Below are positions 17,883-24,209 of a stretch of DNA of 24,209 bases, piece after piece (position 1 is the stretch's first letter; the number at the start of each line of letters is the position of its first letter). The stretch is from assembly GCF_000372725.1 (NCBI RefSeq), contig NW_005197803.1:622442-646650 (forward strand), written 5' to 3'. The notes under the pieces are model-generated. The model made no database searches, was not told the DNA's origin, and saw only the letters and a list, made by a program, of their open reading frames with translations. Source of the stretch: Emiliania huxleyi CCMP1516. Its lineage: Eukaryota > Haptophyta > Isochrysidales > Noelaerhabdaceae. Both the position numbers and the translations under genes were made by a program.

Positions 17883-18111
17883 GTGCCACTCTTGGAGCGC
17901 CGCCACTACCACCCAGAGCGCTGCAAGCAGCGCCGGGCAATGACGGCTTACCGCCCACCCAGCCCCCTCGGCATACCCCGGCAGCCAATGTGTGACGGCT
18001 GCACGGCTCGAACCCGCTAAGCCATCCCGCTTGGCGCTTGCGGGATGGCCCGCCACTCGAACCCGCAAGCGGGCGTACGAACCGCGAGCGGCTCGCACTC
18101 GTGACACGCAG
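17883..18111 (+). repeat. 229-bp dispersed repeat, copy 1
   Basis: Identical by eye to 22090-22318, same orientation. It starts GTGCCACTCTTGG and ends GTGACACGCAG. It contains a hairpin CCATCCCGC/GCGGGATGG at 18025-18051. In this copy its last bases CGCAG form the apparent 3' splice site of the following TBC exon. Confidence 0.95.
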
Positions 18112-18182
18112 TGGTTCCAGACGATGTGTGTCGGCGGCGCGCACCCGGCGCCGAGCGACCTGGCCCCGCGCATCATGGACAG

Positions 18183-18215
18183 CCTAGACCTTTCCTAGAC
18201 CTTTCCTAGACCTTT
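18183..18215 (+). repeat. 11-bp minisatellite near the acceptor of the first TBC intron
   Basis: Three perfect CCTAGACCTTT units followed by a partial one, 18 bp before the acceptor GTGTAG|GCC at 18233. Confidence 0.95.
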
Positions 18216-18370
18216 CCTGGAACCTTCGTGTAGGCCCTGCGCATCATGGACAACCTCTTGCTCGACGGCCATCTGGGCATCGTCTTCGCGCTCGCGCTTG
18301 CCGTGCTGCGCGTGGAGGCGCCTGCGATCATGCGCCTTGCACGGCGAGGCTCTGATCGACGCGCTCAAGG

Positions 18371-18410
18371 CGAGATGGCCCGAGATGGCCCGAGATGGCC
18401 CGAGATGGCC
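18371..18410 (+). repeat. 10-bp minisatellite at the donor of the second TBC intron
   Basis: Four perfect CGAGATGGCC units. The first overlaps the donor: AAG|GCGAGATGGCCCGAGATGG. Confidence 0.95.
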
Positions 18411-18722
18411 GGAGAGAGCGCGTTGCACGGCGAGGCTCTGGTCGACTGACCTTGGGCCCTTAGTTAATGAATTACTCAGTTAATTACTTAATTCGGCCCA
18501 ATTACTTAAAACCGACTCTTCGGCCCAAGCTGCTCTCTGATGTTCAAACGATGCTGACTGGTTGTCGTTGAGTTCAAGGCGCTGCCGAGCCGCGTCACCA
18601 ACGACAACGCGCTCTTCGAGGTCGCGTTCGACATGGCGGTGTCCGCGCGGCACATCGAGGAGCGGGAGGCGGGGGGCGCGCCGGAGAGCGTGAGAACGAG
18701 CGGGCGGATGACGCCGACGTAG

Positions 18723-19060
18723 AGCCTAGTGCAGGCCGGGCCCGGCGCACCCAAACGTAAAAGGAGAACGGAGAGCCGGGAGCCGGCTCCTGCGCTGCGC
18801 GTCGTGTGCTCGTGTCGCGGGAAGACCTCACAAGACCTGTGAGCTTTGAGGGGGACCTACTCTATCAACAGGCGCTTACGGCGCCGTGGTCAGGTGAGCT
18901 GCTGTTCACACCTCTCACCTGCACAAAAAAATAAAACAGACAGCCCAATAGAAGGGTGGGATGACGGCACGCCGCCACCACACAGGGATTTTAAGGAGAG
19001 CAGGAGCAGGCCGCTGTAAAAAAGAATTCTGAGAAGGTTAACGTCGTACTCAAGCACTCT
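18723..19060. other. Convergent intergenic region
   Basis: This lies between the 3' ends of the TBC fragment and the RCC1 gene. An A-rich run (AAAAAAATAAAACAG, about 18924-18940) is present, but no clear polyadenylation signal on the RCC1 strand. Confidence 0.5.
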
Positions 19061-20338
19061 TCAGCTCCCCTGCGCCCACACCTCGACCTTCTTGGGCAGC
19101 AGCTGGTTCGACTCGTCCTCTCCGTGGCCTAAGCAGCCGTGTTCGCCCTTGCCCCACGTAAAGACGTCGCCCTCGGCGGTGATGGCGAGGCTGTGGTACG
19201 CTCCACCCGACGCGGCGATGACGCGCTGGTCAGCAAAGGCCTCAACCTTCTTCGGCAGCAGTTGGTTCTGCTCGTCGCCGTGGCCCAGCTTGCCAAAGAT
19301 TCCAAAGCCCCAGCTCCAGACGGCGCCGTCGGCGGTGAGGGCGAGGCTGTGGCTATATCCAGCCGACACAGCGATGACGCGCCGCCCAGCGAAGGCCTCG
19401 ACCTTCTTCGGCAGCAGTTGGCGCTGCTCGTCGCCGTGGCCCAGCTTGCCGTAGTCTCCATCGCCCCAGCTCCAGACGGCGCCGTCGGCGGTGAGGGCGA
19501 GGCTGTGGATGCCTCCAGCCGAGGCAGCGACGACGCGCTGGTCAGCGAAGGCCTCGATCTTCTTCGGCAGCAGCTGGTCCTCCTGGTCGCCGTGGCCCAA
19601 CCGGCCAAAGGCTCCATTGCCCCAGCTCCAGGCAACGCTGTCGGCGGTGAGGGCGAGGCTATGCATGACTCCAGCCGACACGGCGATGACGCGCTGGGCA
19701 ACCAAGGCCTCGACCTTCTTCGGCAGCAGCTGGCTCTGCTCGTCGCCGTGGCCCAACCGGCCGCAGGCTCCATCGCCCCAGCTCCAGACGGCGCCGCCAG
19801 TGGTGAGGGCCAGGTTGTGCGCGTCTCCAGCCGACACGCTTACGGCGCGCTCACCCAGCGAAGAAGGGAGGCGCGTAGGCGTGTTGAGCCGCGTCACGCC
19901 CTCGCCGTGGCCAAGCAGGCCTGGGACGTGAGCACAGCCGCACGACGAGAGCCGCCCCTCGCCAACGATGAAGAGGCTGTGCTGTTCGCCGGCCGCCGCC
20001 CTCGCCGGCGGGTTGGACTCGCGCAGCAGCGCCGAAACGCACAGCCACCGCACGGCGCAGCCCTCGCCCTCCGGCTGCGCCGGCAGCTCGTAGCCGCGCT
20101 CTTGCGCCCACAAGCGGATGCCCTCCACCGCAAGCGAGGCGTGGAATAGCAGCGAGACGGCCGCGACGCGAGCGATGTCGACGGGGTCGCAGCGAGAGAC
20201 GACGCGCACGAGGAGGTCCGTGGGGAGGTCGAGGAGGCGGGCGGGCGGCGGCGTGTCTGGCGAGGGCGCGGCGGCGGCGCGCGGCGGGGTGGACATCGCG
20301 AGAAAAGAATTTTCTGCGCCTCGGAAGGGCCCCTTCAT
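19061..20338 (-). CDS. F-box/RCC1-repeat protein
   Basis: An uninterrupted frame of 425 residues from ATG 20338; a second ATG at 20296 (MSTPPRAAAAPSPD) may be the true start. Residues about 35-68 form an F-box (LLDLPTDLLVRVVSRCDPVD), which docks on Skp1. Six RCC1 repeats of about 51-54 residues follow (about 118-420), each with SVSAG-HSLALT-DGAVWSWG and G-LGHGDEQ-QLLPKKVEAF. Six blades approach the seven of a canonical RCC1 propeller. Near-identity between blades shows recent internal expansion. By family, either an SCF substrate receptor or a protein-interaction propeller; the residues for Ran exchange were not assessed. No intron is needed, in contrast to its neighbours. Confidence 0.85.
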   Translation of the reverse strand: MKGPFRGAENSFLAMSTPPRAAAAPSPDTPPPARLLDLPTDLLVRVVSRCDPVDIARVAAVSLLFHASLAVEGIRLWAQERGYELPAQPEGEGCAVRWLCVSALLRESNPPARAAAGEQHSLFIVGEGRLSSCGCAHVPGLLGHGEGVTRLNTPTRLPSSLGERAVSVSAGDAHNLALTTGGAVWSWGDGACGRLGHGDEQSQLLPKKVEALVAQRVIAVSAGVMHSLALTADSVAWSWGNGAFGRLGHGDQEDQLLPKKIEAFADQRVVAASAGGIHSLALTADGAVWSWGDGDYGKLGHGDEQRQLLPKKVEAFAGRRVIAVSAGYSHSLALTADGAVWSWGFGIFGKLGHGDEQNQLLPKKVEAFADQRVIAASGGAYHSLAITAEGDVFTWGKGEHGCLGHGEDESNQLLPKKVEVWAQGS

Positions 20339-21312
20339 GTCTCGAGTTCTTTCTTTCTACGTCCTTTCAACCATTCAGGTCACCACAACGATTTTTGAGA
20401 TTTGACCAGTGACTTCAGTGCGCCCCCCACCAGCTCCCGCCACAAGCGTGTCATTCGCCGACGGGCCGTTTCACGCGCTCATGCCCGCCTGTGTTGGCCA
20501 AGATAGGCGGCTGCACGTGTGGGCGCGAGTACCGCTATACGCGTCTGCACGTGTGGCCGCGTATCTTGGCTAAGATACGCGCCGGCACAGAATGACACGT
20601 ATCAGCCCCGCCGAGCTCGATGCGCGGCAGCGGGTGAGGGCGGCTATTCTCCCCCGAGGCAGGCACGGATACACAGTCCCTCGTGTCGCGCGTGTAAGTC
20701 CCGGTTGCCGTGCGCGCCAGCGCGTGTGGCCGCGTACCTAGCTAAGATACGCGCGCACGGGCGTGGGTGGGTAAAAACGGGTCACTTTGCGGGGTTTGCC
20801 GCTACTTTCCCACTCGGGGAGAAGGCGTGTAGACCCCAAATCGGGTCCGGACTTCGGACCCGATTACGCTGCCGCCTCGCGCGCGCCGCTGCTGCCCTCG
20901 CCAGCAGCCGCCGCGGTCGCAGTGCCATCGTACGGACTGGCGGTCGACTCGCCACATCGATTTCAACTCACGCGACGCGCTCGGCCTCCGCTGGCGGCTG
21001 CCGCAAGAGCGGCTGGCTCACGGCAGCGTCTCGCCGGTTGCCGGATAGGAGAGTACAGAACGTCTGGAGTGTAACTGTGTACGTGAGATCGGTTTTGATA
21101 ACAAGCACGGTCGATCCGTCAAAGCGATACACTCGTTCCTATCTCGCTGGAGGGCTGGCACGGAGCTCTGTGCCGACAAACAGGAAGAGCCGAGCGGCAA
21201 GAAGGGCTGGTCCGACCTGTGGCGGAGTTTGACCTCAGCTCGGCCGTCGGTGTCGGCGGGCTGACGGCGGCCGCCGGAATCGCGATTCGCTCTGCCAGCT
21301 GCCAGCAGCCTC
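20339..21312. other. Repeat-bearing region without a supported gene
   Basis: A roughly 40-bp unit, ACGTGTGGCCGCGTATCTTGG then CTAAGATACGCGC, occurs at about 20548-20582 and again, diverged, at 20723-20757; each is a palindrome around GTATCTTGGCTAAGATAC. A perfect 11-bp-stem hairpin lies at 20839-20865 (AATCGGGTCCG / CGGACCCGATT). About 30 bp at 20973-21004 nearly duplicate the sequence just before the cyclophilin ATG. Confidence 0.55.
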
Positions 21313-21708
21313 GTGTCGCCGCTCTCGTTGGCGCAGCAGCAGCGATTGGCCTTTGCGCCGTCGCTCGACGGCGTCACCGCCCATCCGACCTGCGAGTCTT
21401 CTGCTCTCACGCACCTCACTCGCCGCGCGCGGATTGTGCGCCGCGCCAAGCAAGACACATGCTCATGCAAACAGTGCGAGAACTTGGTTGCGCCGCTTAG
21501 TGGCGGCGCTGCTTTAGAGGAAGCGGCAGCGTGGGAAGCAAAGCAGATGGAGAATGCGCGGCATGCCAAGGAGCCGCTGCTGGCGGAGGTTGAGCGGCTA
21601 AGTGCAGCAAGGGCCAAGGGCAAGAAGGGCAAGAAGAAGAAGAAGAATGTGGGCGTGGGCGATACGGGCGCCGCTGGGCTCAACGAGGAGATGTTGTCCT
21701 GCAGTTAG
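21313..21708 (+). CDS. Hypothetical C-terminal exon with Lys-rich tail
   Basis: The frame is open from about 21313 but has no ATG at its start, so an upstream exon is implied. The convincing part is about 21450-21708: DTCSCKQCENLV, then a charged helix (EEAAAWEAKQMENARHAKEP, LLAEVERLSAARA), a basic run (KGKKGKKKKK) and the end GLNEEMLSCS. A CxCxxC cluster could bind metal. No family is recognised. A hydrophobic peptide in another frame (AAGIAIRSASCQQPRVAALV, about 21270-21330) may belong to a preceding exon. Confidence 0.35.
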   Translation: MSPLSLAQQQRLAFAPSLDGVTAHPTCESSALTHLTRRARIVRRAKQDTCSCKQCENLVAPLSGGAALEEAAAWEAKQMENARHAKEPLLAEVERLSAARAKGKKGKKKKKNVGVGDTGAAGLNEEMLSCS

Positions 21709-22089
21709 AGAGCTCGTAGCGAGCTCGATTTTGATGAGAATTTGATGAGAAATATCTCAATTTTGAGCAAAAATGCCAAAAAATCGGCGCCTGCGGCGGG
21801 CCGGGGCCTCCGGCGGCGCCTGCGGCGGGCCGCTGGGGCATCCGCCACAGACCCCGTTTACACCCGAGCTATGCCCCGCGACCTGAGCCGGAGCCTGTCG
21901 TCGTCGTTGAGTGTCGCTCTGAGCACTGAGGTGCAATCTCTATCTCTGCCGAGGTGGAGTCTGGAGAATCCGCCACGACATGCGGTGGTGGTAGGGGTGT
22001 GGGGTGGGCGTGCGTCTCTGTGTGTCTCGCGCCTTGCGGGGGGGGGGGACGGGGAGCGGAAAGGAAGAACCTCTTCCCCAGAGACAAGA
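21709..22089. other. Intergenic, nothing firm
   Basis: A hairpin GAGCTCG-TAG-CGAGCTC follows the preceding stop at 21710-21726. GGCGCCTGCGGCGGGCCG is duplicated with a short spacer at 21785-21832. Confidence 0.5.
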
Positions 22090-22318
22090 GTGCCACTCTT
22101 GGAGCGCCGCCACTACCACCCAGAGCGCTGCAAGCAGCGCCGGGCAATGACGGCTTACCGCCCACCCAGCCCCCTCGGCATACCCCGGCAGCCAATGTGT
22201 GACGGCTGCACGGCTCGAACCCGCTAAGCCATCCCGCTTGGCGCTTGCGGGATGGCCCGCCACTCGAACCCGCAAGCGGGCGTACGAACCGCGAGCGGCT
22301 CGCACTCGTGACACGCAG
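22090..22318 (+). repeat. 229-bp dispersed repeat, copy 2
   Basis: Same length, orientation and sequence as 17883-18111 as far as I can compare. Its right edge is again GTGACACGCAG, followed here by unrelated sequence that is not recognisably coding. Confidence 0.95.
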
Positions 22319-22547
22319 GCGTCCGACAGACGGCGCCGGGGCTAGGCGACCGAGGAGGAACTACGGCAAGAACCGCACACCACCCGTTGACGAGCGCTCG
22401 CGGAGCTGGTCCGCGGCGCCCGCCAGGGGCGTGCGCGAGACAGGGGGTCGGGGCCCTTTTCTGTGAGCAGGGATTCCCTCCCGGCGGGGGTTGTGGCGGA
22501 GAGCCGGCATAGGAATCGCCGCCACGATTTTGTTCGGGCGCAGGCCG

Positions 22548-24157
22548 ATGGCGTTTCGAGCTAGGTTGAGTTTCCTGCTGCGGACGGCCAGGTCGCACTC
22601 CAGGCACGCGGCGCGCCCGCCTCTCTCGCAGTGCTGGCCCACCGGGGCTCGGCGTGCACTAGTGCACGCCCAGACGGGAGCCAAGGGCAGTCGTTTCTTC
22701 GCGCTCAAAGGCGACACTGTGGAGCTCGCGACGGCGATATTCACTCCGTCGCTGCTCGTGTTCACAGCTCTCAGCGGCTGGGCGGCGCTCACCATCGCCC
22801 GCGAGCGCTTTGTGTGGCTGGAGAACGCCGAGGAGGCGGTGTACCAGAACCACTTTGCCGGGAATCCGGCGGTGAATATGACACGCGGGCAGCTCAAGAA
22901 GCTGCTGAGCGCCGGCCGCTGGCAGACGTGCGAGGTCGACACCACGGTGATCACATACCGAGGGAAGGAGCAGCCGCTCGTCCTGCTGCTCGATGGCACC
23001 GCCGCCGCCACATCTCGACGGCAGCCCGGAACCTTCTCGGAACCTTTTTCCGGGGAGCCTGCGACTAGGCACCGCCCGAATCACCTCGACGGCGACGATG
23101 AGGGCGGGCGACCCAGGCTACCACGTCGACGGCGACGAGCCGCTCGAGCACGAGGTCGTCATTGAGCGAGGCCGCGGGCTGTATGGCGAGGCGAGCGCAT
23201 CTGGGCTAGACCTCGGCTACACCTCAGCTGCACCTCAGCTGCACCTCGGCTGCACCTCGGCTGCACCTCGGCTGCACCTCGGCTGCACCTCGGCTGCACC
23301 TCGGCTGCACCTCGGCTGCACCTCGGCTGCACCTCGGCTGCACCTCGGCTGCACCTCGGCTGCACCTCGGCTGCACCTCGGCCACACTTCGGCCGCACCT
23401 CGGCCACACCTCGGCTGCAGCTCGGCTGCAGCTCGGCCACACCTCGGCCGCACCTCGGCTGCACCTCGGCCACGCACCTCGGCCGCACCTCGGCTACACC
23501 TCGGCTGCACTTCGGCCGCACCTCGGCCGCACCTCGGCTGCACCTCGGCTGCACCTCGGCTGCACCTCGGCTGCAGCTCGGCCGCACCTCGGCTGCACCT
23601 CGGCTGCACCTCGGCCGCACCTCGGCTGCACCTCGGCTGCACCTCGGCTGTACCTCGGCCGCACCTCGGCTGCACCTCGGCTGCACCTCGGCTGCACCTC
23701 GGCCGCACCTCGGCTGCACCTCGGCTGCACTTCGGCTGTACCTCGGCCGCACCTCGGCTGCACCTCGGCTGCACCTCGGCCGCACCTCGGCAGGTCTCCT
23801 TCCTGCACTCGATGACGGCGCGGGACGAGCCGAGCGCCGCTCGGGACGAGGCGAGATGCAGCCGAGATGCAGCCGAGATGCAGCCGAGCTGCAGCCGAGA
23901 TCGGGCCGAGGTCTGGCCGAGGTCTGGCCGAGGTCTGGCCGAGATCGAGCCGAGGAAACTCGGGTGACATCCGTTGCTCCGGCGGGCGGCAGATACAGCC
24001 GGAGATTTAGCCGAGGTCTCACCGAGACCCGTTGCCCCTACTGCAGGCGGGCGCTGACGTGCAGCTTGAACGCCGGTCAGCCGAATACATTCCTCTGGGC
24101 AGGGCGAAGGTCCTACCCGAAGAATCTTGGCCAAATATTTGGGCCCCAGGTTTTTAG
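22548..24157 (+). CDS. Membrane protein with cyclic-nucleotide-binding (Popeye-like) domain, four exons
   Basis: Exons 22548-22995, 23117-23190, 23794-23850 and 24047-24157 join in frame to 229 residues. A basic N-terminus (about 1-50, possibly organelle targeting) precedes a membrane segment (TAIFTPSLLVFTALSGWAAL, about 62-81). The jelly-roll follows: MTRGQLKKLLSAGRW, TTVITYRGKEQPLVLLLDG, HEVVIERGRGLYGE and VSFLHSM. This is the order of a cyclic-nucleotide-binding fold, with LYGE-VSFL at the phosphate-binding cassette; the canonical Arg of that cassette is not seen. A pre-domain transmembrane segment resembles Popeye proteins, which bind cAMP. The last exon gives AGADVQLERRSAEYIPLGRA and a stop. 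All three introns begin GC. The start is the first ATG of the frame; the frame is open back to 22491. The exon 1-2 junction is the least certain. Confidence 0.6.
23205..23793 (+). repeat. Giant 11-bp minisatellite filling cNMP-gene intron 2
   Basis: About 52 units by length of CTCGGCTGCAC, with variants CTCGGCCGCAC, CTCGGCCACAC and CTCGGCTGTAC. The array starts some 15 bp after the donor GAG|GCGAGCGC (23191) and ends as the acceptor: the last unit reads CACCTCGGCAG|GTC. Confidence 0.95.
23851..23954 (+). repeat. 11-bp minisatellites at the donor of cNMP-gene intron 3
   Basis: The intron starts GCGAGATGCAG and repeats CCGAGATGCAG about four times, then GCCGAGGTCTG three times, then GCCGAGATCGA. 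These are close to the reverse complement of the array in intron 2. Confidence 0.9.
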
Positions 24158-24209
24158 CCCTGAGGTCTAGGGCCGATGATTCTTGACTCTAAAATTTTAT
24201 ACTCCAAGG

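Larger units (their letters stand above)
18112..18722 (+). pseudogene. TBC/Rab-GAP domain fragment, frameshifted and lacking its 5' part
   Basis: Three exon-like pieces join to the C-terminal half of a TBC domain. 18112-18162 gives WFQTMCVGGAHPAPSDL; 18234-18369 gives ALRIMDNLLLDGHLGIVFAL, ALAVLRVEAPAIMR and, after a one-base slip, LHGEALIDALK; 18573-18722 gives FKALPSRVTNDNALFEVAF, DMAVSARHIEE and a stop. TBC domains stimulate GTP hydrolysis by Rab proteins in membrane traffic; the catalytic Arg and Gln fingers lie in the N-terminal part, which is absent here. The extra C near 18335-18337 breaks the frame (a tandem copy of this segment at 18420-18446 lacks it). Upstream the frame meets the 229-bp repeat. 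Either a pseudogene fragment or a gene interrupted by a repeat-bearing intron plus a sequence error. Confidence 0.65.

Noticed and set aside
17883..18111. tRNA-like box motifs on the minus strand of the 229-bp repeat (GGTTCGAG twice, TGGCTTAGCGG)
   Set aside because: The A-box-like and B-box-like matches are adjacent or overlapping rather than at tRNA spacing, and no cloverleaf is apparent, so a SINE or tRNA call is unsupported.
19139..20149. 336-residue plus-strand frame
   Set aside because: It is the antisense shadow of the RCC1 gene.
23159..24134. Minus-strand frames of repeated CSRGAAEVQPR through the 11-bp array
   Set aside because: An 11-bp repeat cycles through all three frames and lacks stops on either strand; the plus-strand exons around it join to a known fold, so the array is intronic.

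Overview
This is a GC-rich nuclear window from a eukaryotic microbe. The intron-split genes, the pUC-type Sanger vector remnant beside a 100-N gap, the F-box/RCC1, F-box/kelch and NHL propeller proteins, and the predominance of GC-AG introns best fit a haptophyte alga of the Emiliania/Gephyrocapsa kind. That assignment is inference from style; no sequence search was possible.

Layout. 1-703 is an inverted-repeat element that has a second copy at 11327-12074. A minus-strand F-box/kelch gene lies at 892-1647. 1.65-3.6 kb holds only weak coding candidates. 3610-4416 is an 807-bp foldback whose arms are themselves built of small hairpins. A cyclophilin gene with one GC-AG intron follows (4509-5400, +). 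A minus-strand reticulon-like gene with three exons (5927-7680) and a small repeat-containing reading frame (7974-8360, -) sit back-to-back with a three-exon U-box gene (8603-9711, +). 10171-16054 is bounded by ~830-bp inverted repeats; between them lie the second copy of the first element, an NHL-repeat gene with a frameshift, an assembly gap with vector sequence, and a membrane protein with a Cys-rich PAN/apple-like domain whose 3' end is mirrored by an inverted duplicate. 16.06-17.88 kb is mostly unexplained but holds a small MITE. An apparently identical 229-bp repeat (17883-18111 and 22090-22318) abuts a broken TBC/Rab-GAP fragment in its first copy and lies 229 bp upstream of a cyclic-nucleotide-binding-like gene in its second. 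A minus-strand F-box/RCC1 gene occupies 19061-20338.

Main observation. Splitting the genes by domain homology gives ten introns; eight start with GC rather than GT. Most tandem 10-11-bp minisatellites of the window fall inside these introns. Donor-side arrays carry CCGAGAT, resembling the splice donor GCGAGAT itself; acceptor-side arrays are C/T-bearing, and one of them (about 52 units) ends as the acceptor CAG. In the cyclic-nucleotide-binding-like gene the two arrays flanking a 57-nt symmetric exon are nearly complementary, which could loop that exon out. The genes show no shared pathway; they are separately transcribed housekeeping or signalling-type genes in a repeat-rich landscape.
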